A stretch of 64,000 nucleotides of DNA. Origin: Astrothelium macrocarpum. Lineage: Eukaryota > Ascomycota > Dothideomycetes > Trypetheliales > Trypetheliaceae. This document shows, one piece after another, positions 1-11,444 of the stretch. Position numbers and translations under genes: made by a program. The stretch spans positions 1-64,000 of the forward strand of contig JAGEMR010000037.1 in assembly GCA_021030915.1 (NCBI GenBank). Reading direction: 5' to 3'. The notes under the pieces were generated by a model that did not search any database, had not been told where the DNA came from, and saw nothing but the letters and a program-made list of their open reading frames with translations. Every line of letters starts with the position of its first letter. Position 1 is the first letter of the stretch.

Positions 1-371
1 GAGATATTTAAATTTAAATAAATCTAATAAAACGTGCAAAGTGGCGGGCCGTGCGAAAGGTGGCCGATACTCCTAGTTGACTTAATATTATTTTTTGTAG
101 CTTCAGTTATGAGATAACCTTGCAGATACCCACCATTAGAAATTTTGCTATACCAGAACTTTTACTATAGAACAGTACTCCGACATACATGCACAAATCT
201 CCTACGGATGCGATGTGATACCAAGGCTCAGGTTCGGCCAACAGGCGACTCCCTGGTGTCTTTAAGGTATCTAGGTATCCTTCTTCACCTTCGCCCCTAC
301 GAGGCAGGTGAGACTACTGATGATTTCCTTCCTTCTTCTGCCATCAACTACCGCCATATCTTCCTGGCGTC
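1..371. other. Upstream region of the first gene
   Basis: AT-rich 5' flank of the aminotransferase gene that follows. It presumably contains that gene's promoter and 5' UTR. Only a short open frame runs through it (from 145), with no recognisable domain. I see no other gene, repeat or RNA here. Confidence 0.4.
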
Positions 372-1788
372 ATGGAGCGCTTGACTTTTGGACCTGATCT
401 TCGACAACAAGCATTTGCCTTCGACGAGTCATACCTACCGTTTAACCATGGGTCATACGGCGCCTTTCCCAAAGCAGTGCGAGTCAGAGTGCGTGAGCTG
501 CAGGACGAAGTTGAGGCTCGCTCGGATCCAGTCATACGCTTCAAACTGAAGAAGCTTGTTAGAGAGTCACGAGAAGCTCTTGCGCCGCTCTTGGGCACAA
601 CGCCCGAGGAGGTTGTCTTGGTGCCGAATGCAACCACTGCGATCAACACCGTGCTCCACAATTTGCAATTTACCCAAGAAGACATCATTTACTACTTCAA
701 CACAGCTTATGGGGCGACCGAAAAGAGCATCTTGTATACCTGCGAGACTACGCCAGCGTCTTGCCGGCGCATCGATCTCACCTTTCCCTTAGAGGACGCT
801 GCCCTCATCGGCCGATTCAAAGAGGCCGTGGGATACGCTAAGTCGCAGGGCCAAAGAGTCAGGCTCGCCGTATTTGACACGGTCGTCACGTTCCCTGGCG
901 TCCGGCTTCCTTGGGAACTACTCACTGAAGCATGCAAAGAGCTGGGGGTATTGAGCTTGGTCGACGGAGCCCATGGCATTGGCCATATTGATCTGACGCA
1001 TCTCGGCCAGTGTAGCCCAGATTTTTTCACGAGTAACCTATACAAGTAAGTTCTTGCCACAACCCAGGCATAGCCTCTGCTGCAGTAGTACAACTGCACA
1101 CCTAACTGCATCCGATAGATGGTTGTATACCCCACGGCCATCTGCATTTCTATACGTCCCATCTCGGAATCAGCACTTCATTCGTACCACTGTTCCGACC
1201 TCACACGGGTTTAGGCCTTTGGTTTCTTTAGCTAAGAGCCGCCCGTCACAAGATGCATTCGGCCAGCTATTCGAATGGGTCGCAACTATCGACCAAACGC
1301 CATATTGCGTTGTACCGGACTCGATACGATTCCGGAACGTGGCCTGCGGAGGTGAAGCAGCGATACGTGACTACTGCTTCACCCTCGCACGAGAAGGTGG
1401 CGCTTTGATGGCGGACAAGTTTGGGACGGGAGTCATGGACAATGAAACGAAAACGATGTCTGTATGTTGCTTTGCTATGGTTCGGCTACCACTCGACTTT
1501 CCGCTCACAAGCTTTTCTGGCGCTTCTGATGGCAGCCCGGCTGGTTCCATTCCCACGCTCCATCCGGACAGGGGCCCGGTAATAGCGCAATGGATTATGC
1601 AAAAGCTCATGGAAGACTATAATGCCTGGATACCAGCGATTTTTTATAACGGCGCCATATGGGTACGGATGAGCGCGCAGATTTACTTGGGTATTGATGA
1701 TTTCGCAAAGGCTGCCAATATGTTGCTGGAGCTTTGCAAACGCGTGAAAGCAGGAGATGCCAACGAAGGGAATGCATGGATATGCTGA
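372..1788 (+). CDS. PLP-dependent aminotransferase class V (isopenicillin-N-epimerase-like)
   Basis: Two exons, 372-1045 and 1119-1788, give 447 residues. The protein belongs to the fold-type I PLP enzymes of the class V / isopenicillin N epimerase-like group. Visible signatures are an N-terminal FNHGSYGAFP block, the cofactor-binding D198-G-A-H201 motif, and the Schiff-base lysine K225 in SNLYKWLYTPR. The intron (GTAAGT, branch CTAAC, acceptor TAG) falls inside the K225 codon, so splicing creates the catalytic lysine. Fungal members include epimerases, selenocysteine-lyase-like enzymes and C-S lyases; the substrate cannot be told from sequence. The usual histidine before the lysine is tyrosine here. 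No targeting signal is evident. It stands alone and is convergent with the phosphotransferase gene on the other strand. Confidence 0.9.
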
Positions 1789-2379
1789 TGAACACTTTTT
1801 GAGGATGCCGAGAAGATTCAATTTCTCATATACTATGTATGACACACCTGGATGAAAGGTACATGGAAAAGGATCGAGCAAGTTTAAGTGAGATGCGAAC
1901 GTATTTCTGAGATCGGAGACAGAAAACCGAGAGACATTTGATCAAGAAGAAGCATTTTACGGATGGACATAAGCAGAGCCGTCACATAAGATGATATAAC
2001 GAAACATTACTCGCGTATCAACACATGAGAAGTTGTGTGTTAGTACGTTATCCTCCTCTGCATAGGCGTTACTACCATATTGTACAGTAGTACTGGAAGG
2101 CAGATTACAGGTCATATAACTCGTCAAGAGGAACGGGTCATCAGCAGAGCACCATCCCTTGTTGCACATGTTCATCTTCTTAGGCTATTGAATTTTGGTG
2201 CCGCTTTGAGCTGTTCAAGTACTTTGTACGCCATCGAATGGGCCGACTAGCTCTTCGCCTAGTCCGACCAGTCAATATGCTTTTAAGGCATCGATCTTAG
2301 CTTGAAGTCCACTTGCTCGCTGTCCCGTCAAGCCAAGTAAGTTGTAATCATCTTACCGAGCTGGGCATCCTTGACGTGT
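1789..2379. other. Convergent intergenic region
   Basis: About 590 bp between two convergent genes, so it should hold both 3' UTRs and poly(A) sites. I find no coding signal beyond short random frames and no repeat. Confidence 0.4.
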
Positions 2380-4303
2380 TCAGCTACTTCTTATAGCCCA
2401 ACGTGTATTCTTCTCAAACTTCGACCGCTCTTCGCCTTCTAGACTTTGCAACCCCTGCTCTCTAAGCTGAGAGAATAGTTCGATCGCCTGTTCGTAATTC
2501 TCATTTGAGGTCCACCCATCGCGACGAACGATTCCCTGTAATGAGTCCCAAAAATCCGCGTTCTCATTCCAGCCCTCTCCTTCTCGACGGTGCGTTTCTA
2601 TCTCCTCGTCGGCAAATTCAATCGGACAGGGAATCTCGTTATTAATCTCGCCCCAATGACTATTGTTTTTTTAGATTTTAATGGTTTTCTTTAACTTTAA
2701 GTGTAAGAAAGAACCAGACGTACCGTACTATTCGGATGAGGCATTGTCTGAAAGGAATAATGTCTCCATCCCACGTGTTGGCGGAAAACTGTACTGTATA
2801 ACGCCTCGTACCCCCTTGATACAGGTGAAGAATATCATGAATGATTGGGTTTTTCCGCTTAGTCTCACTTTCGTACGTCCACAAGGCAATCGACTTTTCA
2901 ACTTGGCCTTGAACGCGCTTCTTGTCTTCCTCGTCTAGAGCGCTATAATCTTCTGGGAGCTTCAGCATGACTTCTCCGTCGTAATCTATAAGTCGTGGAT
3001 GTTGTGCCTGGAGGAACAAAGGACCGACCCAAGTATCCTGCCAGTCGATGAGACTAGTGATTTGATCTCTATGAACGAAGATATTCGGGGCGTGAATATC
3101 CCAATGCCAGAGGGTAGGTCTGATCTGATCGCCGGCTGGTAGTAAATGATCAGCAATCTTCAGAAACCTTTTATAGAGTGCGATGTGAGTCTCTGGAGTA
3201 CGCTGCGATTCAGACTCTGCAAATTGACCATTTAGTGACTTTGTCGTAGCATAACGTCCAATCCAAGCAATCTCTCTTTGGCCAACTGCTCGAAGATAAA
3301 GTTGAGGACTTTCCCCTGAAGATTTTAGTAGGGCTTCCACTGTATAGTTGATATAGTGTCGCTCATAAGGGCCACGATCAATATCCATGGATGCCCGCTC
3401 TCGATGCCAAAACTCTCGGTCAACGACTGGGCCTATCACAAAACGGTTCTCCACCTCCTTCTTCAATGATTGTGATAAATCACTGGTAATCTCGGCTTTT
3501 TCGCAGCCTGGAAAAGCGTCGCTTGCAAAGTACAGATTTCCGTAACTGGAGTTCCGTCGTTAGCTATGGTTGGCACATGCAAAATCTTCTAAGCTTGCAA
3601 ACCGGCTGAATGACAGAGACAGAAACTTCTTCTCAATTGCAACAATATCGTCAACAACTTTGAGCTTACTATGAAGCTCTAACTCATCCCAAACTTCGCC
3701 AAGCTGATTTCCAGTGGCCTCCTCCATTAAGATGTACTCTGATTTCACGGAATTTTCGGCCTGACCGCTCCACGAGAAGACCTTCGGGACTGGGATCTGA
3801 AGGATAGTCCGAGCCTACAAGACGAAATAAAATTAGTCCAGCAACTTGACATCCAGGCTAATAAAATCACATACGAAGTTCATGGTGGCAACTTCAGAGG
3901 CAGTTGTCCTAAACGGCGGTCCAGCATTAGGATTTGGGATACGTGCGATCACGATTGACCCATCATCCATGACAAGTCGGAAGACTTTGTTGAACCCACC
4001 CTCACCAAGCTTGATCATAGATACGCAGGACTGCGCACCAATGCTACTGGCCGCAATTCTCTTAAGCTCCGGCACGTTGAAGCGCTTGTATCGCTCGCAG
4101 AGCTGCGTCTCTTCATCCCATAGCCAGCGTCCGCTAGTATAGCGGTAGAAATCTTCATAGTCAAGATCCGGAGATGCATACATTGTTCGTGAAGGAGAGC
4201 GACAAGATCCAAACGGTGGCGAAAGAAAACCACCAATGCGCTGTGGAGTGCTGTATCTGGAGAGATCTCCAAAGCGCCGAAGAGATGAGAAAAGAGAGGC
4301 CAT
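2380..4303 (-). CDS. Aim9-like aminoglycoside-phosphotransferase-family protein, probably mitochondrial
   Basis: Four exons (4303-3875, 3814-3603, 3545-2724, 2659-2380) give 580 residues. The N-terminus is rich in Arg/Ser and poor in acid (MASLFSSLRRFGDL), fitting a mitochondrial presequence. The kinase-like core has a Gly-rich loop (LGEGGFNKVFRL), a VAIK-like IVIARIP strand, the catalytic H361-W-D363-I-H-A-P-N368 motif and the metal-binding I380-D381-W. This is the fungal phosphotransferase group that includes yeast Aim9; its substrate is unknown. The last exon, from HWGEI to RWAIRSS, would be missed by single-frame reading because the preceding exon runs into a stop at 2678. That exon ends at a GTACGT donor, and the join restores the C-terminus (WNENADFWD, DGWTS) expected for the family. 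All junctions keep frame. Confidence 0.88.
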
Positions 4304-4957
4304 GATAACTCATGTGTGGGTGGTGAAATTCGGTGGATGTACAAGTCCAGGTACGAATCTATGTGATCCTGGCTTATTTTGGCGCGAAAGCGAAGAGATA
4401 GTTTGTAGATATACGCTGGAAACTATTGGCCTTGGGCCCTCTGTCTAAGAGCTGCGGATGATTCCAGTCGGATGAGATGTTGAAATGCTTCGAAAGGGAT
4501 ACTTCGGCGAGTTCTTGCTCCGAATGAGTGTTTACTAGAGCCCACGGTGATACAAATCTATCAAGTCTAGTAGGGTAAGAAGTCTTGAACGATTGACTGA
4601 AGTAATGGCCGTCTTCACATTCAGGATGACCATCACTCTGCCGTTGCTACTGGCTTTGAAGCAGAGAGAAGGTTGTGCGAGCAGCTTGGAAATATATTTA
4701 TTAGAGTGAGCGGATGTATTGATAAAGTATTCGTAGCCAGGATGGACATAGCGTTTCGCGAATTCGTGTCGCTCGTTCGATAAAGATAAAGACCTAGAGC
4801 ACAAGCGGTGGGAATGCGTCTTGAAGTCATTGTGAAACGTGAGATTTTAAATGATGGTAGTCACAGTACAGTCATGAAGAGTCAGACAAATTGGTAAGTG
4901 GCGCAGCATGATCCCTGGTTTTGCTTTTAGACGGTTGTCATAACACTTAAGGTAGCT

Positions 4958-5121
4958 CATGGTATTAGAAAGGTCCTACCAGGGTCAGTTCTTTAGGCTG
5001 AGCTAGGTAAGCAGTCTAAACCTATTAGAGATTCTTTGATCGGCCAAGGATCCTACAGTCGGCTTAGACTGCTTAGCTCAACTAAAGGAACTGAACCTGA
5101 TAGGACTTTTCTAATTTTATG
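4958..5121. repeat. MITE-like element with long imperfect terminal inverted repeats
   Basis: Two arms of about 60 bp, starting ATTAGAAAGGTCCTACCAGG on the left and, on the opposite strand, ATTAGAAAAGTCCTATCAGG on the right, pair almost completely through GCAGTCTAAAC/GCAGTCTAAGC. About 40 bp of unpaired sequence separates them. No coding capacity is present. This is the shape of a non-autonomous DNA transposon (MITE). A target-site duplication is not clear; TA- or TTA-type ends are possible. A transcript through it would fold into a long hairpin. Confidence 0.7.
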
Positions 5122-5625
5122 GGCCAGTGATAACGATAGCTTTGTGACTTAAAGACAAACCATGACTCTTCGAATTGCTTGATGCTCTTCCATCAATTAG
5201 CGGGCTCCTGCAGAGATATAGCTATTGGTCCTTCTGTGCTGGCCACTCTCGTGCCTCAATGCACTGTGTTTCACCACCTTGATGCTCCTCCAGCGCCTGG
5301 GCACTGTACGTGATTGCATCCTTGCTTTGGACGACATCCTCGTTATGACATTGACATGTTACAATTCACGACAGGCGGAAGTAGTACCAAGCCTATCATG
5401 GACACATTCGGGAGTTGTCGTTTGCTATCAGTCTGAAACGGGGGAACCTTTGAACGAGCAGAGATGATGGTGATGTAGAAGAGTGCATGGCAGGTAAGCT
5501 GAAAAGCAGTCTTATCTTATAAGATCACTGCATTATCCAATGATGAGGATTTTCCCTTTTCTTTCTTTTTTCCTTTACTTTAATTTTCCAACGTGGAACT
5601 GGATAAAGTAAGAGGTACGTATACT

Positions 5626-6129
5626 TACCTGATGGATGTTGAAACTTGCCCGAGCGAGAACAGCCATCCTCATTGGCGAATTTGGTAGTCGATTTCTCAG
5701 CACAACGATTCCTAAAGGCGTCAAATGGAGACCCCGCGCTGTTTATGTAGGCCGGACAAGGAACTTTGATGACTGGTAACGAGGTAACATCAAGATGGTC
5801 ATCATCTTGCTTCTGACTCGCTCGATTGTGGGTGTAGGCTATAATCCGCGAGCTGATCAACCACTGGAAATGATCTGTTTGTCAGCATCTTTGATAGCAT
5901 GTGGTTATTACTTTGACTCCGGACTGTCTTGAATAGTAGAACAACATATTCAATTGTGAAGCCAAGGGAGCACAAAAGTTAGAGATAATTTTACTCTTTA
6001 GCGACTTCGAAGATATGTGTCGTCAACAGCGGTTTACGAGCAGCATAAATGTGAGCTTCTTGATCAAACTGCGCGCACTGATAAGGCTAGAGTTGCTGGC
6101 GACGAAAGGTTCTGAAGCAATACTCATGC
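5626..6129 (-). other. Candidate small spliced gene, unrecognised
   Basis: On the minus strand, an open frame with a Cys-containing segment (VPCPAYINSAG, FRNRCAEKS, EDGCSRSG) ends precisely at a strong GTAAGT donor near 5625. It is preceded by a plausible intron (GTAATA donor, TGCTGAC branch, TTTCCAG acceptor) joining it to an upstream frame reading NFCAPLASQ. An ATG near 6129 opens a short hydrophobic N-terminal frame, but the joining intron there would be only about 42 bp and no convincing downstream exon was found. It could be a small cysteine-containing protein or chance. Confidence 0.22.
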
Positions 6130-6402
6130 TGAGTTTTCTATCGAAATGTCAGTCAACTACTGCCGGTAATTGCTACCCGTTCTCTATTATGATTCCGTTT
6201 CCTTAGAAGAAGAGCATCTGCAAGTTTTCAGCAAACCAAGCCAGGATTAAGCAACCCAACTTCATCCAGCTCCTCATAGCTCGCGATCTCTATCGACCAT
6301 GCTGATAGCTCGCAGTCTGTGTTCATCATTCGCAAAGTTCGCAAACCGTATCCGTTTGTGTTCCCATCGTCTCATACTCACCCCCTCTCCACTCCACCAA
6401 CC

Positions 6403-7215
6403 TCAATGATCCACGCTCTCTGCTCCCAACTTGCCCTCCTTCGCCTCCACATACGCCACCAAATCCTCAATGGTACACACCCTCAACCCCCACCGCTCCC
6501 CAAACGCCAAACACTCATCCCTCCGCATCATCCCCTCGCCACCACTCCTCTCCGCCTTCCCCACCACCTCTCTCCCCTCACTCACCACCTCACCAATCAC
6601 CGCAGCCAGCTCCAACCCCGCCAACCGACACAACTCCACCGCGGCCTCCGTATGTCCCCTACGCACCCTCACCCCACCCTCCCTCGCCCTCAGCGGTACG
6701 ACATGCCCGGGCCTCCTAAACGCCGGCGCGTCTGCATTCGGGTCCGCAAGCAAGCGACACGTGAGCGCGCGATCGTGTGCCGAGATGCCTGTGGTGATGT
6801 CTGGGTGTTCGGCGTCGACGGTGACGGTGTATGCGGTGCGATTAGGATCGGCGTTGGCGGTGACGGGGACCATGGGTGGGAGGGCGAGCGCATCGCAGCG
6901 GGTAGGGGGGAGAGGCACACAGAGGTAGCCCGACGTGTGGTGGATCATGAAGGCTGCTTTGGCGGGGGTCAGGTGCGCCGCGGCGATGATGAGGTCGCCT
7001 TCGTTTTCGCGGGAGGGTGAGTCGAGGACGATGACGAACTCGCCGGCGGCTGTGAGTAGTGGTTAGTAGAGAGGGAAAGGCCGTGCGAGGGGGAATGAGG
7101 TGAGGGAGGTACCGAAGGCTCTGATTGTGTCTTCAATGGTGTCGAACTTGCGCTTTTGAGCGAGGCCATGATTTCCGTTGACTTCCTCGTCGGGAACTAG
7201 CTTGTGAGAATGCAT
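6403..7215 (-). CDS. RIB3: 3,4-dihydroxy-2-butanone 4-phosphate synthase (riboflavin biosynthesis)
   Basis: Two exons (7215-7113, 7049-6403) give 249 residues. The enzyme converts ribulose 5-phosphate to L-3,4-dihydroxy-2-butanone 4-phosphate plus formate, which supplies the four carbons of the riboflavin xylene ring. Clear family motifs are the acidic active-site block DSPSRENEGDL (residues 44-54), the TGISAHDRA substrate-binding segment, RRPGHVVPLRA, and RGHTEAAVELCRLAGL near the C-terminus. The intron (GGTACC donor, CTAAC branch, CACAG acceptor) sits early, inside an alanine codon. It is a stand-alone monofunctional enzyme without a GTP cyclohydrolase II domain, as usual in fungi. The gene is strongly GC-rich at third positions, unlike the AT-rich accessory genes. 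It is head-to-head with the EngB GTPase gene. Confidence 0.95.
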
Positions 7216-7679
7216 GGTGGGTGATTGTAGTGCAGAGGATGATAATGTGGTATGGGAGATTGATTAATGAAGAGAACAGAAGGCTCAGAAGTTCTTCCTG
7301 AGTAGCTTAGACGAGCTTCAGGTCTTCGTTGTTGACTCAGAAGTAGTAGAGCTAGTAAAGATTTGATCCGGCTGAGTAAAAATAACAAATACAGGCTTAC
7401 GAAGGAAGATCAAGGTCAACACGTGCTTCGCAGCTCCCTAAAGCGGACCTCGAAATTCGCAATGTACAGAGTGGGTCCATCTTCTGATCAGAAAAAATTT
7501 CATATCAATTTGAGCAAGATATTCACCGTGTTGCGAAGATAAAGTCAACGGCATGAAAACCAATGAGGTAAGGTATCCATGTTTGATGACGAATGTGGGG
7601 CGTGTCCTTTCAGAGTCCTGCAGGTACAGATCAGCAGTCTCGCCCATCTACCTGGACGAGAGCTGAGTGCTACTGTCTC
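7216..7679. promoter_or_regulatory. Bidirectional promoter region between RIB3 and the EngB-type GTPase
   Basis: The 464 bp between two divergent start codons must hold both promoters and 5' UTRs. Pyrimidine-rich tracts and a short AT-rich segment near 7370-7400 are seen. No specific factor site can be assigned. Confidence 0.5.
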
Positions 7680-8783
7680 ATGGACCTCTGCCCAAGCCGG
7701 ATCTATGGCTCTACACGGTGCGCGCATAGTTTGCGCAATGCTTGGCGAAACTCTGTCCGCTATGCCTCGTTATCAGCCCACACAAGTCCCGAAAGCAGCG
7801 CAGTGTACCATCCGATCGGCGCGGTAGAAAAAAGCTCTGAAATTACGCAAAATCAGCAGTTATTGCCTCCGAAAAAAACTCTTCACTACTATCTCGACGG
7901 CCGACCACCGAACGCCTCCGAACTCAAATATGCCGACCGTTTCTTCGCCTCGGGCAATCCACGCTTTCTATTCTCTACATCCGAATTCCGCACTTTTCCC
8001 TCGGACTCGCTCTCACCCGAGGTTGCGTTTCTCGGCCGTAGCAATGTCGGTAAATCCTCTCTCCTCAATGCACTGCTCAATCGAAGTGCACAGCAGATTG
8101 CGCATGTGAGTAGCAAACCGGGGAGAACTCGTACCATGAATGTGTTTGCCGTGGGAGGCGAGGGTGGCGGGACAAGGGAAAAGAAAAGAATGCCGCAAAA
8201 GGGCGAGCGAGACAAGCAGGCGGAGTCTGAAAGATGGATCGGAAGAGGTGGACTTGCCGTTGTAGATATGCCTGGATACGGGAAGGGAAGCAGAGATGAG
8301 TGGGGAGAACAAATATTGAAGTACTTGTGCAAAAGGAAACAGTACGTTCACAGAATACAACTTCAATTTGCTTGCTGACATGACCTCAGGATGAGGAGAG
8401 CTTTCCTACTGGTTGATGCAGAGCATGGCTTAAAGGGTGCCGATTTACAATTGCTCGATATTCTGCACAGGAGCAACGTCCCGCACCAAATTGTTCTCTC
8501 AAAAGTTGACAAAGTCCTTGGCATTAAGTCAAAGATGCCATCCGATGAAAAATTAGACCGAAGACTCGGAGGCCTAAGAGATATATATTCACAAATTCAC
8601 GAGAAGTTGCAGGGAAGACCAACTGCGTCGCAGAATATTCTTTGTTGTAGTGCAGAGAAGTCTTTGGAAAGAGGGAGAAAGCTGGGTGTCGACGCTGTTA
8701 GATGGGCTGCACTCAGTGCGTCTGGACTTGAAAGCGATGAGCAGGGAAGTTCTAAAGCTTTGGGTCTGGATTCGTTTGTATAG
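7680..8783 (+). CDS. MRX8: EngB/YihA-family GTP-binding protein, mitochondrial
   Basis: Two exons (7680-8341, 8390-8783) give 351 residues. It is a TRAFAC-class GTPase of the EngB (YihA/YsxC) family, which acts in large ribosomal subunit assembly in bacteria and in mitochondrial ribosome-linked work in fungi. Motifs: G1 GRSNVGKSS from residue 119, G2-type SSKPGRTRTMN, G3 DMPGYGKG from residue 196, G4 LSKVDKV and G5 CSAEKS. The chosen ATG starts a basic, Ser/Arg-rich leader (MDLCPSRIYGSTRC...) fitting a mitochondrial presequence; the frame is open upstream to 7593, so a slightly longer form is possible. About 30 extra residues, rich in Gly, Lys and Glu, lie between switch I and switch II. The intron is short (48 bp). 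Divergent from RIB3. Confidence 0.9.
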
Positions 8784-9071
8784 TACTATGTACAGGTACT
8801 CAGAGTCACTTCTCCCGCTTCGATTTCGATACCCAACTTTTGGATCGAAACCTTTCCCGGCCATTCAACCGAAACATGCAAAAAGCAGTCTCTCTCTTTC
8901 CAGTTTTAGAACTCACTAGACAAGATTACTTGGTTCTATTCAAGTATCATAACAGCTAGATCAAGGCATATCAGAGGCACTCTGAATTACACAATGACCC
9001 AATCGTCAGATTCCAGTTTCGGTTACGCTCCCAACGCTCGCTGTCCTACTTCACTTTCGAGGTCTCCATTC

Positions 9072-10447
9072 TCATTGCTTCTGCGTCAAGAACTCCCCAA
9101 CCATTGTCAAAATCTTCTCCCTCAGCGCTGCTCCCTCCAGATGGCTCATGTGTCCAGCATTCGGGAAGGTGATCCAACGTACGCGGGGTATGTGGTCGAA
9201 AAATGGTGCTATAGTTTTATCGTGGGACGTATCGTATTCGCCATTGTATACAAGCGTCGGCACAGCAATCTGATGCAGGCGCGGGATGCATGTCCAATTC
9301 CGAAAGGATCCAGTACAGTTTAGAGGCGACGGGCCTGATCTGAAGAAGAGTTAGACCGGTCGCAAACAGCACTAGTAAACAGGACCGAGACATCAAAGGA
9401 CAAAAAAGAAGTTGCGGTACAAGATTAAACTACAAAGAAAGATACGTAATATACCAAGTTGCAAGTCGAAGACATAGACACCAACCATCATGTGAGACTG
9501 AGGAATCATGAGTTTAGGGCCAAGAACTAGGGGTCATGGCAAAATGACAAGATTGTTAGTAATGAAGCAAACGAAAGCCAAGGTTTTGGCGAGCAGAACC
9601 GGAGAAATGGAAAACGAAGCCTTTGCAAGTATCAGAAGCTTGCTTTGAAACGACATCATGAAATCAAGAAAGACATTGTCTTAAACGAAATGACAGGACA
9701 TCTCTCCCAGCTTTGAAGGTATTAATATAGCAGGTACGAAAATGAGAGAAGAGATTACAGGACACCGTACATTGTCTCTCGAACTGTTTGATCTTCGCTC
9801 ATGTTCTTGAATGCTGGTAAAAGCTCTTTCGGCGGAAATGGCTCTGCGCGACAGAGGTAGTCGTGGTAAAACACATTCATCGCTTCTTTGAAACGCGGAC
9901 TGTCAATGTTGCCATTTTGCTCCCCTTCATCAAGCGCCAATTGCACATTAGGTGGAAGCTGCTTGCGAAGAATCTGGATTCCCTCAACGAAGGTTTCAGT
10001 GCTGGATATGCCGCTAGCCAGAATTAGCCTTTGAAGCCCCTGCGGCTGGCTGGTTGCAAATGCAGCCGCAAGTCTACCACCCCAGCTGTGGCCGAGGACA
10101 TGATAGCCTGGTCCATCACGAACCTGGAGGGAATCAAGAAGATTGTTTAGCTCAGCAATAAAGTGGCTTTCTTGCCATATAGTTTCGTCGCCAGCTGTCT
10201 GCGGTAGATGTGTAGAAGAGGCGCAGCCGATTTGGTCATAGAATATTACAGGAATTCCAAACCGCTGCCAAAGATTGGCAAAAGGAAGAAGATATTCATG
10301 ACCTGCACCGGGGCCACCGTGGATCACAATCAATCGAGGTGAATTACTTGACAAGTCGCCAATTATCTTGTAGTAAGTGAGGCAAGGACTGTCGATCTGT
10401 GGGATAGTGAAAGGAATGATACCATCGCGGATATCATGATCAGCCAT
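9072..10447 (-). CDS. Proline iminopeptidase-like alpha/beta hydrolase (peptidase family S33)
   Basis: Two exons (10447-9766, 9334-9072) give 314 residues, the usual size for prolyl aminopeptidases. Seen are the oxyanion-hole motif HGGPG (43-47), the nucleophile elbow GHSWGG with Ser121, the acid Asp262 in YNGEYD and the base His289 in NAGHMSH. The family removes N-terminal proline or hydrolyses amino-acid amides; the substrate is not certain. No signal peptide, so probably cytosolic. The single intron is long for this window (431 bp) with a weak donor (GTGTCC), but its acceptor has a good CTAAC branch and the join recreates the expected MYG-PSPLNCTGSF segment in frame. The start at MADHDIRDG follows family length. 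Confidence 0.88.
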
Positions 10448-10938
10448 GAAGGCTTCAGGATTCGCTGAGCGTAGGTGTTGATTGGCCTTGAAAATAGAAT
10501 GGAACGACTCAAGAAAAGGAATTAATGCTGCGGAATGTTTCGGAGAATCTTGAAACTCGGTATTCCAAACAGGCCAATAAAAAGTACCCTTTCTGTGGCT
10601 ACTAATAGATTATTATGTTTTTTCAAAAAGAAAATACTCTTATGAAACATTCCTACATTCGCAGGGTGCAGGGCCCTCGGGATGGATCAGGTACCTCAGT
10701 GCTACTACGGCGGGCGAAATTTACCATTTGCCTCCTTCACTACATCCATAATCACATCATCACACGCCGCTTAAGTCGCGCTAATGCAGGTACAGATGCA
10801 TACGTCCTGTAGCTCATGGCCAATGTCAGTATCAGGATTATTCAATGGCGTCAATACGGAGTAGATCCTCCTGCATACTAACTTTAGCCCCAGGAGCACT
10901 TGGCATCTAACCCCGATACAGTAAGTCTTGCCTTGTAA

Positions 10939-11047
10939 CCCATCCTTTCTCGACTTCAGTCCATCCTTTTTCGACCTCAGCCCATCTTTTTTCGACCTCA
11001 GCCCATCCTTTTTCAGCCTCAACCCATCCTTTTTCGACCTCAACTCC
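10939..11047. repeat. 21-bp minisatellite, about five units
   Basis: Units resemble CCCATCCTTTTTCGACCTCAG, repeated about five times with one to three changes each; the last is degenerate. The period is a multiple of three. On the minus strand, the frame reads repeated seven-residue units KKDGLRS, open from 11043 to 10771. The purine/pyrimidine strand bias is strong. It may be a simple minisatellite or a tiny repeat-protein frame. Confidence 0.85.
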
Positions 11048-11444
11048 TCCTTTCTGGAGAAGCGCCCCAGATTCAGACGTAGTCTAACATGATTTGGGGG
11101 CTTTCTATGTGCTGCGTCATAACATCTCCATATTCATTGAACAGCATTCCAATTCAGCAATATTCTCTTGCTTGTTGATCTGCACAGCATTTGTTTTGCT
11201 CCTATCTTCACTATTACAATTAATTACAGAGACCAAAGATGACAATGTTACTTGGTAGAGTCCAGTAGAGTCCAAGCAAACCGGTATAGTAATGATAGCA
11301 TCCCCGGTGTAATAGCTCCTCCGTGCCCTCGTGTAAGATGCACGGGCTCTAAAAAAGGCCAAGGCCAGAACGAATTTCCAAAACCGGCTTGTTTCAATAT
11401 TGCAAAGAGTTTGACAGTTGGGGGCCTGTCATCGATCTACGAAA

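Larger units (their letters stand above)
4304..6402. other. Gene-poor region with an inverted-repeat element
   Basis: Two kilobases between the 5' end of the phosphotransferase gene and the 3' end of RIB3. It contains the palindromic element at 4958-5121 and a weak candidate spliced gene around 5626-6130; both are listed separately. The remainder shows only short frames without recognisable domains. Confidence 0.45.

Noticed and set aside
2681..2938. Plus-strand frame of 85 codons overlapping the phosphotransferase gene
   Set aside because: It lies antisense to conserved coding sequence and an intron of the Aim9-like gene and has no domain; a shadow.
6319..7020. Long plus-strand frames in the RIB3 region
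   Set aside because: They are opposite to RIB3, which has all family motifs; they come from its GC-rich third positions.
9072..9263. Separate small gene reading PTLVYNGEYD
   Set aside because: This is the C-terminal exon of the proline iminopeptidase, carrying its Asp and His.
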